NCBI GenBank assembly: GCA_038207585.1 | Contig: JBBQZP010000001.1 | Coordinates: 186,001 to 250,000, forward strand | DNA from: JBBQZP01 sp038207585 | Lineage (GTDB): Bacteria > Pseudomonadota > Alphaproteobacteria > Rhodobacterales > Rhodobacteraceae | Direction: 5' to 3' | DNA length: 64,000 bases | Shown here: piece after piece, positions 52,317-60,185 of the stretch | Numbering within the stretch: the first letter of the stretch is position 1 | Layout: each line of letters starts with the position of its first letter | Program-made: the position numbers and the translations under genes | Notes under the pieces: generated by a model | What the model saw: the letters and a program-made list of their open reading frames with translations, nothing else | Told to the model about the DNA's origin: nothing | Database searches by the model: none

Positions 52317-53915
52317 TCAACCTTGAAACCGGTAAATCCAGGTTTCCGACACTTGGCGGTTATATTGGGAAATGACTGCCGACACTTCACACTCTTGCGT
52401 GGTGGGCTCAATCAGAAACGAAAGGCGAATTCCGGCCATCTCGGGGTTTGCTGCCAGTGCTATTGCTTCAACCCTTGCATTTGGTGCGTCCACCTTGGCA
52501 ACAAGCGTTCCAATAGCGTCCGTTATTTCAACATTTATCCCGTCTTCGTTTGCTTCGGGCCAGGTAAAATCAATGACGATCTGACGAAGACCCTGCCGAA
52601 CCGCGCCGGAAGCGCTTGCCGCTACCTGCAGAAGGCCCAAACCGGTCGAAGGTTCAGCCGACCATACAAGATCATATCCAAAAGTTGATTCACTTCCGGC
52701 GGGCAGTACATCGCGTGGGCGCCAATAAGCAACGACATTGTCATGATATTCGCTGTCGGTGGGAATCTCGATCAGATCGACACGACCTTCCGGCCATTCC
52801 TTGTGGGGGATCACCCAGCAACTTGGTCGCCGATGATAGTCCGCCCCCATGTCACGATACCCTTTCCAGTTGCGTTCGCGCTGGATCAGGCCGAACCCTT
52901 TGATGAGCGCGGCGTTGCCCTCGCCAAAGGATGAAACCTGAAGGGTTGCCGGATTTGAAAGCGCCCTCCACTGCCATTCTCCGTCCGGTGTACAAATTGA
53001 AAGTCCGTCGGAATCGTGCACACGCCGGCGGTAATCGTCGACACTGCCGCGCTCAAGCGGCCCGAACCAGTACATCGACGTCAAGGGTGCGATGCCGATA
53101 TGATCAAGATCGACACGCGGGAACAGGCTCAGGTTGACTCCCATCCGGGTGGCCCGCGACGCCCCCGCCGGGCCATCCACGCCGGTTCTTACCGTGAACA
53201 TGAAGGCTCCGGTAACCGAAGGGCCATCCAGCAGGGCATGCATGATCAGATCATCCGACGCTGACGCCGGGCGTTCTATCCAAAGCTCTGTGAACGCGGG
53301 AAATTCCTCACCGGCCGGATTGCCGGTGCGGACGGCAAGGCCGCGCGCCGAAAGTCCGTAAGCCGTTCCGGCAGAAATCGCGCGGAAGTAGCTTGCCCCC
53401 TGAAACACAAGAAATTCGCGGGCTATCTTGACGTCGTCAAGCTGGCCCAGAAGGCGCACGCCAGAATATCCGAGGTCCTTGTGGAGAGCCGGCGATGGCG
53501 GGGTCATGCCGTTAAATTCGAACAGATCCGGATCATAGGCAAGCTCTTGGACACCGCCTTCGTCCAGCAGGTAGATTTTCATTTTTGCGGTCTGGATGAA
53601 GCCTCGGTGAAGGGGTTGTACTTCGTACCCGGACGGACTGTCGCGCCAAAGGCTGCGGTCATTCCGAAATTCGATGCGGCGGTAAGCATCATAATCCAAT
53701 TGCGCCAGTTCCTGTGGAACCGACTTGTCCTGTGCCACGAAGGGTTCGGCGGCAAGCTGCCTTGCCTTTTGGCGCATCTCTTCGCGCAACTGTTCCCTGC
53801 GTCTTGTTGTGACCGGCGCCGCAAAGCCCGTCAAAGGCGCCGCGACGCCCCCGCCGAATAACGCGTAGGACATTGTGCTGCTGACACTTCCGAACAAGAA
53901 CGAACGCCTTTTCAT
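52317..53915 (-). CDS. Periplasmic glucan biosynthesis protein OpgG/MdoG family
   Basis: A 532-residue protein of the OpgG/OpgD family, which works on linear osmoregulated periplasmic glucans in enterobacteria. The N-terminus KRRSFLFGSVSS has a twin-arginine motif and a hydrophobic stretch, so Tat export to the periplasm is expected. The length matches OpgG. Family segments RRIEFRNDRSLW and YWFGPLERG are visible. I chose ATG 53915 with GGTGG upstream. OpgH, its usual partner glucosyltransferase, is not in the window. It follows the DUF2383 gene by 25 bases and shares its promoter. Confidence 0.87.
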   Translation of the reverse strand: MKRRSFLFGSVSSTMSYALFGGGVAAPLTGFAAPVTTRRREQLREEMRQKARQLAAEPFVAQDKSVPQELAQLDYDAYRRIEFRNDRSLWRDSPSGYEVQPLHRGFIQTAKMKIYLLDEGGVQELAYDPDLFEFNGMTPPSPALHKDLGYSGVRLLGQLDDVKIAREFLVFQGASYFRAISAGTAYGLSARGLAVRTGNPAGEEFPAFTELWIERPASASDDLIMHALLDGPSVTGAFMFTVRTGVDGPAGASRATRMGVNLSLFPRVDLDHIGIAPLTSMYWFGPLERGSVDDYRRRVHDSDGLSICTPDGEWQWRALSNPATLQVSSFGEGNAALIKGFGLIQRERNWKGYRDMGADYHRRPSCWVIPHKEWPEGRVDLIEIPTDSEYHDNVVAYWRPRDVLPAGSESTFGYDLVWSAEPSTGLGLLQVAASASGAVRQGLRQIVIDFTWPEANEDGINVEITDAIGTLVAKVDAPNARVEAIALAANPEMAGIRLSFLIEPTTQECEVSAVISQYNRQVSETWIYRFQG

Positions 53916-53940
53916 TTTGGCCACCCCGACGCGCCCGACA

Positions 53941-54369
53941 TCACGCTTCAGGCAAAACCCCGATGAAATCGGAGATTTCCTGAAATTGTTCTGTCAGCAT
54001 AGTCGAGACGTCAGGCGCTTCGCCTGCAGGCCAGTCGGCCATTGCCTCGTCATAGATATCCAGCAGCGACTCCTCGCCCTGCCGCACAGAAGCCAGCGCT
54101 TCTTCGTCAAGGCCGCTCACCCAATCCCTCATCGTGATAACCGCCTTATTCATCGTACCTTGCCACGACATATCGCCGTCCGCGCTTTCACCAAGGTTTG
54201 AAAGTGCGGCCCTTTGCGCATTGGCGTGGCGTTCATGGATCTGGGTCAGTAGAATAATCGTGGGTCGGATTTCCCGTTCTGCGCGATTTAGCATCACCCC
54301 GTATCCTTCAAGCACATCGTTCGTTGCGGTATGGATCTGGTGCAAGACATCTTTGACGTTCATAGACAT
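53941..54369 (-). CDS. DUF2383 (PA2169-type) four-helix-bundle protein
   Basis: A 142-residue protein. It begins MSMNVKDVLHQIHTATND and reads as a helical bundle with TIILLTQIHERHANA and YDEAMADWP, the pattern of DUF2383/PA2169 proteins. These are stress-linked ferritin-like proteins of unknown activity. I chose ATG 54369 with GAGGAA 7 bases upstream. It is the first gene before opgG and lies downstream of a predicted stress promoter. Confidence 0.83.
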   Translation of the reverse strand: MSMNVKDVLHQIHTATNDVLEGYGVMLNRAEREIRPTIILLTQIHERHANAQRAALSNLGESADGDMSWQGTMNKAVITMRDWVSGLDEEALASVRQGEESLLDIYDEAMADWPAGEAPDVSTMLTEQFQEISDFIGVLPEA

Positions 54370-54407
54370 GGCAATGTTCCTCACTGCGCTGTGGTCCTGA
54401 CTGCTAA

Positions 54408-54432
54408 AACCTTGCGGGCCGATATGAGTTCC
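54408..54432 (-). promoter_or_regulatory. Predicted EcfG-type stress promoter of DUF2383-opgG
   Basis: On the minus strand GGAAC (complement of 54428-54432) is followed after 16 bases by GGTT (complement of 54408-54411), one mismatch from CGTT. The distance from the -10 element to ATG 54369 is 39 bases. Confidence 0.5.
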
Positions 54433-54900
54433 GTGCCCGCTGCATCAAATTCCTGCCGCGTCCCGCGACACAGGCATTCAGATTCCGGAAAGATTGGCTG
54501 CAACATCCGTTTGCAAGGCGGGGTCTGTGCGGGTCGCATGATCACAAACTTATCCAATGACGCTCCCAGCGATCACGTCCCACTGCCGAGCAGCCCGTAA
54601 ATCACATTGCAAGGGATGGAATGACCAAGCGGTTGATCGACCAAGGGCAACCACGGCGCAACAAAACGCTCAAGCATGACCCGTATCGCGCACCGTAAGG
54701 TGTCAACTGTACAGAACCGCAGCAGCGCCCGCGCATCGTTCTGTGACAACCAGCAGACACCACATTGCCGGTTTCATCTTTGGCATGATCCGCCTTAGGA
54801 TGTTGCCGGAGATCAACGGGACGTTCACCCTGTTCATTCGGACATCGGTGTTGATCGCCGCTTCCGGAGTTTGGTTGCGCAGCACGAGGGACCGCCTGAC
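54433..54900. other. Intergenic region, no supported gene
   Basis: About 470 bases between the divergent DUF2383 and P1-peptidase genes. A 39-codon hydrophobic frame at 54785-54904 overlaps the peptidase start but has no ribosome binding site. A minus-strand frame at 54602-54931 has no recognisable family. The peptidase promoter should lie here but I cannot pick one. Confidence 0.5.
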
Positions 54901-55974
54901 ATGAAAAAACCCCACGCCAGACCACGGGCACGGGATCTTGGCCTGCCGTTTCCCGGCATGACCGGCCCGTTGAACGCGATCACCGATGTGCCGGGTGTTG
55001 CGGTGGGTTTTTGCACCCTGACCGATCCGGCCAAAAAGATGCGAACGGGTGTAACCGCCATTCTGCCGCGCCCGTCGACCGATCCGCAACCGGTCTGGGC
55101 CGGGCAATACGCACTGAACGGCAACGGCGAGATGACCGGCACGCACTGGATAAATGATGCGGGCTATTTTCTGGGGCCGGTCCTGATCACGAACACGCAT
55201 GGTGTGGGGGCGGCGCATCTGGGGGCCACGCGCTGGATGATCGCGCATTACGCGGATTATTTCGCCCGGCAGCACGCCTGGGCCATGCCCGTGGTGGCGG
55301 AAACGTATGACGGCGTTCTGAATGACATCAACGCGCTGCATGTGCAGCCCGATCACGCGATAGCCGCCTTGTCGGCGCGCAGCACCGGTCCGGTCGCCGA
55401 AGGGTCCACCGGTGGGGGCAATGGCATGATCTGTTATGAGTTCAAGGGCGGCACCGGCACGTCATCGCGCCAGATCGAACTGGGTGGTCAGATCTATACT
55501 ATCGCTGCCCTTGTGCAGGCCAACCACGGTATCCGCCCCTGGCTGACGATTCTGGGCAAGCCCGTGGGCCAACTGATGCCGAAGGATGATCCCTCCTCCG
55601 CCGAGATGGGGTCGATCATCGTAGTTCTTGCCACCGACGCCCCGCTGTCGGGGCTTGCGCTGCGCCAGCTGGCCAAACGCGCCGCCATCGGAATCGGGCG
55701 GGGCGGTACACCGGGAGGAAACAGCTCTGGCGACATCTTTCTGGCCTTTTCAACCGCCAATGCAGGACCGATGCCGCAATTTGCTCCGCCGGTGGTGACC
55801 AAGCAGGAACTGAACATCGAACTTCTGGACGGCCTATATCTTGCGGCTGTTCAGTCTGTGGAAGAAGCGGTCGTGAATGCGCTTGTCGCCGGCGAAGACG
55901 CGCCGACCGTCAAACCCGAAGGCGGCACATGCCGGGCGCTGGACCATGCTCGTCTGAAAGACATCTTCGCCTGA
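54901..55974 (+). CDS. P1 family peptidase (DmpA/L-aminopeptidase D-Ala-esterase type)
   Basis: A 357-residue member of the Ntn-hydrolase P1 family. STGGGNGMICYEFKGGTGTSSR (quoted as the GGGNGM and GGTGTSSR segments) is the DmpA-type glycine-rich motif. EMGSIIVVLATDAPL contains the Gly-Ser bond at which the precursor cleaves itself and exposes the catalytic serine. Known members cleave N-terminal residues from short peptides, including D-residues or beta-peptides. I chose ATG 54901. It precedes a GMC oxidoreductase on the same strand by 166 bases. Confidence 0.9.
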   Translation: MKKPHARPRARDLGLPFPGMTGPLNAITDVPGVAVGFCTLTDPAKKMRTGVTAILPRPSTDPQPVWAGQYALNGNGEMTGTHWINDAGYFLGPVLITNTHGVGAAHLGATRWMIAHYADYFARQHAWAMPVVAETYDGVLNDINALHVQPDHAIAALSARSTGPVAEGSTGGGNGMICYEFKGGTGTSSRQIELGGQIYTIAALVQANHGIRPWLTILGKPVGQLMPKDDPSSAEMGSIIVVLATDAPLSGLALRQLAKRAAIGIGRGGTPGGNSSGDIFLAFSTANAGPMPQFAPPVVTKQELNIELLDGLYLAAVQSVEEAVVNALVAGEDAPTVKPEGGTCRALDHARLKDIFA

Positions 55975-56140
55975 CCAATCCTTTTGTCCGTGCGAACAAG
56001 CGATGCAGGCGGCGCCGTCACGCAGCCACACCGGCATTTCAACCAGATGCTTCCGCAACTGGGGCTGACCCGCTCTCGCGTCTTGTCGCACGGTTGTTTT
56101 CAGCTCAAGCTGGGGTCGGCAGGCAAAGCAGGGGCAGGAC

Positions 56141-57718
56141 ATGGGCGCGCAAGGCAGCTTCATCGTGGTCGGGGCCGGATCAGCCGGGGCAGTTCTTGCC
56201 GCGCGGCTTGCCGAAGCCGGAGCGGATGTGACCCTGATCGAGGCTGGGGCCAAGGCGCATCAACCCGCAGTTCGGGTGCCGGGCCTATACTATTCACTGA
56301 TGGATACCGAGCTTGACTGGGGCATCCGCACCGTGCCGCAAGAGGGTCTGAACAACCGCCGCATCTTTCTGACGCGGGGCAAGGGATTGGGTGGGACCAG
56401 CCTGATGAATGCAATGGTCTACATGCGCGGCAATCGCGGCGATTATGACGGCTGGCGCGATCTGGGCAATGAAGGATGGGGCTACGACGACGTTCTGCCG
56501 CTGTTCAGAAGGTCGGAAAACAACACGGGGCGCAGCGGGCCTTATCATGGGACCACCGGCGGCCTGATCGTCAGCGACCAGCCCGGTCGCAACCCGATGA
56601 CCGCAATCTTTCTAGAGGCCTGCGCCCAGAACCAGATGCGCTGGAACGACGATGTGAACGGGGGTACGCAGTACGGTTACGGTTATTTTCAGATGACGGC
56701 GGATGCCAGCGGACGGTGCCATACCGACCGCGCCTTTCTGGAACCGGTGCGTCATCTGGCCAATCTGCGCGTCATCACGAACGCTCTGGTGACGCGCGTC
56801 ATCGTGCAGGGCGACCGCGCACAGGGGGTGGAATATGTCAGCGGCTCGCAGGGGCACCGCGTGCTGGCCGATGAGGTTATCTTGTGCGGCGGGGCGCTGA
56901 ATTCGCCGCAATTGCTGATGCTTTCGGGGATAGGGCCTGCCGACCATCTGCGCCAGCACGCCATCGCCGTTGCCGCCGATCTGCCGGGGGTGGGGCAGAA
57001 TTTGCAGGACCATCTGCAGGTCGGCTACCGCTGCCAGATCGACGAACCCCTGTCGCTTTACGGCATGTCAGACGCCGAGGCCGATCGCGCAACGGCGGAT
57101 TTTCTGGCCGATGGGTCCGGGCCGTTTGCATCAAATCTGTGCGAGGCGGGCGCGTTCTTGAGCCTGCGCCCCGGCACGGTTCACCCCGACGTGCAGGTGC
57201 ATTTCGAGCCTGATTTCGGGCCAGACCGGACCGATGGCAGCGTTGCCGACCGGCACGGCTTTGGCATGTGGATCAACGTCTCTCGCCCCCACAGCCGGGG
57301 CGAGATCAGACTGCATAGTGCCAATCCGCTGGACAGACCGGCCGTCGATCCGCGCTATCTGAGCGATCCCCGCGATCTGGAGCTGACCGTTGACGCGGTG
57401 CTGGCCTGCCGACAGATCGGCACCGCCCCTGCGTTTGAAAAGATCGGCGCACGCGAAATCTGGCCCGGCCCGCAGGCGCTGACCCGCCGCGATGTGGAAG
57501 CCTTTGTGCGCGCGATGGCCTCGACGATCTGGCACCCCTGCGGCAGTTGCAAGATGGGGGTTGATGCCATGGCCGTCGTGGCCCCCGATTTGCGCGTTCA
57601 GGGGATCGACGGGCTGCGGGTCGCCGACGCAAGCATCATGCCCAACGTGGTCAGCGCCAACACCAACGCGACCTGCATCATGATCGGGGAAAAATGCGCG
57701 GACCTGATCATTGCATGA
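56141..57718 (+). CDS. GMC family FAD oxidoreductase (choline/alcohol dehydrogenase-like)
   Basis: A 525-residue flavoprotein. FIVVGAGSAGAVLAARL is the N-terminal FAD-binding fold, RGKGLGGTSLMNAMVYMRG is the GMC signature 1, CGGALNSPQLLMLSG is signature 2, and WHPCGSCKMG carries the catalytic histidine. The C-terminal ANTNATCIMIGEK is typical. It oxidises an alcohol; choline, polyethylene glycol and sugar alcohols are known substrates in the family. The adjacent acid-sugar genes favour a polyol- or sugar-type substrate, but that is inference. Confidence 0.9.
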   Translation: MGAQGSFIVVGAGSAGAVLAARLAEAGADVTLIEAGAKAHQPAVRVPGLYYSLMDTELDWGIRTVPQEGLNNRRIFLTRGKGLGGTSLMNAMVYMRGNRGDYDGWRDLGNEGWGYDDVLPLFRRSENNTGRSGPYHGTTGGLIVSDQPGRNPMTAIFLEACAQNQMRWNDDVNGGTQYGYGYFQMTADASGRCHTDRAFLEPVRHLANLRVITNALVTRVIVQGDRAQGVEYVSGSQGHRVLADEVILCGGALNSPQLLMLSGIGPADHLRQHAIAVAADLPGVGQNLQDHLQVGYRCQIDEPLSLYGMSDAEADRATADFLADGSGPFASNLCEAGAFLSLRPGTVHPDVQVHFEPDFGPDRTDGSVADRHGFGMWINVSRPHSRGEIRLHSANPLDRPAVDPRYLSDPRDLELTVDAVLACRQIGTAPAFEKIGAREIWPGPQALTRRDVEAFVRAMASTIWHPCGSCKMGVDAMAVVAPDLRVQGIDGLRVADASIMPNVVSANTNATCIMIGEKCADLIIA

Positions 57719-57737
57719 CGTTTGGCCCGCAGGCGGC

Positions 57738-58808
57738 CTAAAGCGGGCCGTGTAAGGTTTCCGTCAGCCTGACCAGAAGATCGGGTTTGCCAAAGGCTCC
57801 GGCCTTGGTCCAAAGGCGCATCGGGCCGAAGCGCGTGGTGCAGATACCTGCCGCAATGCCGGGAAGCGGCGGTGGGCAAAGCGAGATAGAGCGCGTTTGC
57901 AGATGGTGCAGCACGGCTTCGGCCGTGGCCCCGCCACTTAGAAACAGCGTGTCGGGGGCGGCGGAACGGATGTGCAGGGCGGTTTGCTCGGCCAGCTCTT
58001 GCTCGATCAGGGCGGCGTCTGAACCTGGCTTTCGCGCTGCGGCAAGGATGTTCGCGGCTGGCAAAGCCCGGCGCAAAGCGTCAATCTGCGCCCGGCTTTC
58101 CGCGCTGCGCGAGCCGATCACGAAAAGAACCCGTTTGGCGGCGGGCAGTGGTGCGGACGGTTCTCTTGATCGTGGCCGCTTGCGGGCAACTGCTGCGGCC
58201 AGACCCGAACTGCCCGCCAGCAGCGGCGCGATTATTCCGGTTGCGGCATTGGCAATCTGATCAAGATCGGCATCGGTTCGGGCATCGTAAATCAGTATTT
58301 GCGGTGAACCCGTCTGTGGCACCGCATCACCGGGCCGCAGGTTCACGATCTGCGCGGGGCCGGATGCGTCGAAATGCGCGTCGATGCGGGACGGGGCGGC
58401 CTGACCGGATTGCCCCGACCACTCTGCCAGACTGCGGCCATGAACAGACAACACACCATCGCGCACCACCCGCCCCTCACCCGGCAAGGCCGGGCAAAAG
58501 ACCAGAGTGCGGAACTGCCCCGCTGCAAAGGCAGCCATCACTTCCACAATGGTATTTCCGCGCAGAGTGGAATCGATCTTCTTGAACAGCAGACCACGGT
58601 CGGGCCGGGCGTTCCAAAGCGCAATTTGCTGCGCCACGATTCTCGCTGCCGCGTCGGGTGCCAGCCCGCGACTGTTGGTGTTCACCGCCACCACCTCTGC
58701 GTCCCCCGCCTTATCGGCGGACCAGCACACGGTCGCACTTGCGCCGTTCTGGTGGAACGGTGCGGCGGCGTCCATGGCGCCGGTCAGATCGTCGGCCAGG
58801 ATGAACAA
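57738..58808 (-). CDS. Four-carbon acid sugar kinase family protein (DUF1537)
   Basis: A 356-residue kinase of the DUF1537 family. The N-terminal ADDLTGAMDAA is the family motif (DDxTGA), KKIDSTLRGN is the next conserved segment, and GGATAEAVL with GIAAGICTTRFG forms the C-terminal nucleotide site. These kinases phosphorylate four-carbon acids such as threonate or erythronate for oxidation by PdxA2. The start lies directly after the pdxA-like stop. The last codons overlap a GGCCCGC...GCGGGCC inverted repeat. Confidence 0.88.
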   Translation of the reverse strand: MFILADDLTGAMDAAAPFHQNGASATVCWSADKAGDAEVVAVNTNSRGLAPDAAARIVAQQIALWNARPDRGLLFKKIDSTLRGNTIVEVMAAFAAGQFRTLVFCPALPGEGRVVRDGVLSVHGRSLAEWSGQSGQAAPSRIDAHFDASGPAQIVNLRPGDAVPQTGSPQILIYDARTDADLDQIANAATGIIAPLLAGSSGLAAAVARKRPRSREPSAPLPAAKRVLFVIGSRSAESRAQIDALRRALPAANILAAARKPGSDAALIEQELAEQTALHIRSAAPDTLFLSGGATAEAVLHHLQTRSISLCPPPLPGIAAGICTTRFGPMRLWTKAGAFGKPDLLVRLTETLHGPL

Positions 58809-59822
58809 TCAGGCGTCGCGGGCTGAGCGGGTGGACAATTGCTCGGCCATCTCGATCGCCTCGATCATGCTGGTCGCGTCGGCGATGCCCTTTCCCGCGA
58901 TATCCAGTGCCGTGCCATGATCAACCGAGGTGCGGATGATCGGCAAACCCAGCGTGATGTTCACACCGCTTAACGATTTCCACTGGCCAGTGACCGGGTC
59001 CACGTCAAAACCCAGCAGTTTCACCGGAATATGGCCCTGATCATGGTACATCGCGACAACGGCGTCGAACTGTCCGCCGCGATGCTTGACAAACACGGTG
59101 TCGCCGGGAACCGGGCCTGTAATATCCATTCCCTGTCCGCAAAGACGCTCCACCGTGGGGCGGGTTACGTCAATGTCCTGACGCCCGAATATTCCGCCTT
59201 CACCGGCATGGGGGTTCAGCGCGGCAAAAGCGATACGCGGGCGGGCGATGCCCATGCGTTGCAACGCGTCATGTGTCAGCTGTGCGACCCGGATCAGGCG
59301 GTCTGGCGTGATCAGCGCGGGCACATCCTGCAAGGCAACATGGGTGGTCGCATGGCTGACCCGGAAGGCCCCGTGCGCCAGCATCATCACGGTGCCCTTC
59401 ACGCCGGTAAGGGCTGCCAGAAGCTCGGTATGTCCGGCATGTGGATAGCCCGCCAGATGCAGCGACTCTTTCTGAATGGGGGCGGTCACGATGGCGTCGA
59501 CCTGCCCGCCAACCGCCAGATCAACCGCCCGCTCGATTGCCAGATAGGCAAGGTGCCCACCGCCCGCGCAAATCTGACCGATGCGCATGTCGTCGGGGCG
59601 TCGCTGATGAAGGGCGTCGATGTCGGCGATCACCACGCCCGGACCGTTCAGATCCTGCCCAAGACGGGCGGCGGTTTCGGCAAAAATTCGGGCGCTGCCG
59701 ACCAGCGTAAGGTTCAGCGTGCCCGCTTGCAGCCGGTCTTTCAGCAGACCCAAAGCACGAATCGTAATCTCGGGTCCGATACCGCACGGATCGCCCATCG
59801 TAAGGGCAAGATTGGCTGACAC
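58809..59822 (-). CDS. PdxA2-type 4-phospho-acid-sugar dehydrogenase (PdxA family)
   Basis: An NAD-dependent dehydrogenase, 337 residues. TMGDPCGIGPEI is the family N-terminus, AGHTELLAA and YHDQGHIPVK hold zinc/metal-binding histidines, and NPHAGEGG is the active-site segment. A neighbouring DUF1537 kinase points to PdxA2 (4-phospho-D-threonate or erythronate dehydrogenase, giving dihydroxyacetone phosphate and CO2) rather than the vitamin B6 enzyme PdxA. The GTG start has AAGGAG upstream. It is the first gene of the minus-strand operon. Confidence 0.87.
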   Translation of the reverse strand: MSANLALTMGDPCGIGPEITIRALGLLKDRLQAGTLNLTLVGSARIFAETAARLGQDLNGPGVVIADIDALHQRRPDDMRIGQICAGGGHLAYLAIERAVDLAVGGQVDAIVTAPIQKESLHLAGYPHAGHTELLAALTGVKGTVMMLAHGAFRVSHATTHVALQDVPALITPDRLIRVAQLTHDALQRMGIARPRIAFAALNPHAGEGGIFGRQDIDVTRPTVERLCGQGMDITGPVPGDTVFVKHRGGQFDAVVAMYHDQGHIPVKLLGFDVDPVTGQWKSLSGVNITLGLPIIRTSVDHGTALDIAGKGIADATSMIEAIEMAEQLSTRSARDA

Positions 59823-59931
59823 GCGCTGCTCCTTCCTGTTCGGGCCTGTTCAGGGCAACCCGTTTTCACGGTGCGGCAGCCATGCCCCGCAACGGACAGG
59901 CTGATGCCGGTTCATGCCACCGAAGTATTTG

Positions 59932-59961
59932 ATTATAAATATAAGTTCATGGATCAGGCAA
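59932..59961 (-). promoter_or_regulatory. Sigma-70-like promoter of the pdxA2-kinase operon
   Basis: On the minus strand TTGCCT (complement of 59956-59961) and a perfect TATAAT (complement of 59932-59937) are separated by 18 bases. They lie about 110 bases upstream of the PdxA2 start in an AT-rich island. Confidence 0.55.
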
Positions 59962-60092
59962 AAGCGGGCGCGCCAGTATCAGCTGGTTTGCCTTGGCCGA
60001 TCTTATGATCCAAGCGTCGGCGCAGTGTCAAGGCGGGCAAGTACTGCACCCGCACGGATGCCCTGACGGCACAAGACGGTGACAAAAATCTG

Positions 60093-60121
60093 TTGACGCA
60101 TTTGCGGCAGTATGACTTTAT
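60093..60121 (+). promoter_or_regulatory. Possible promoter of the sugar ABC operon
   Basis: TTGACG at 60093-60098 is a good -35 element. CTTTAT at 60116-60121, with 17-base spacing, is a weak -10. The operator palindrome starts at the end of the -10, so a bound repressor would block transcription. Confidence 0.4.
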
Positions 60122-60146
60122 GAGAACGTTCTCAGAGAACATTCTC
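60121..60146 (+). promoter_or_regulatory. Palindromic operator of the sugar ABC operon
   Basis: TGAGAACGTTCTCA (60121-60134) is a perfect 14-base palindrome. It is immediately followed by GAGAACATTCTC (60135-60146), a second near-perfect copy of the same half-sites. The tandem arrangement suggests a dimeric repressor, for example of the LacI or GntR type. No regulator gene is present inside the window. Confidence 0.7.
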
Positions 60147-60185
60147 AGCGCCGTAATCTGCCAGAGAATGGGGGGGGAGACTTCT

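Noticed and set aside
54785..54904. 39-codon hydrophobic ORF overlapping the P1 peptidase start
   Set aside because: No ribosome binding site and no recognisable family; one hydrophobic stretch is not enough.
57724..57749. GGCCCGC/GCGGGCC inverted repeat between the convergent GMC and kinase genes as a terminator
   Set aside because: It overlaps the kinase 3' codons, has a 12-base loop and no T-run on either strand; left as a possible weak structure only.
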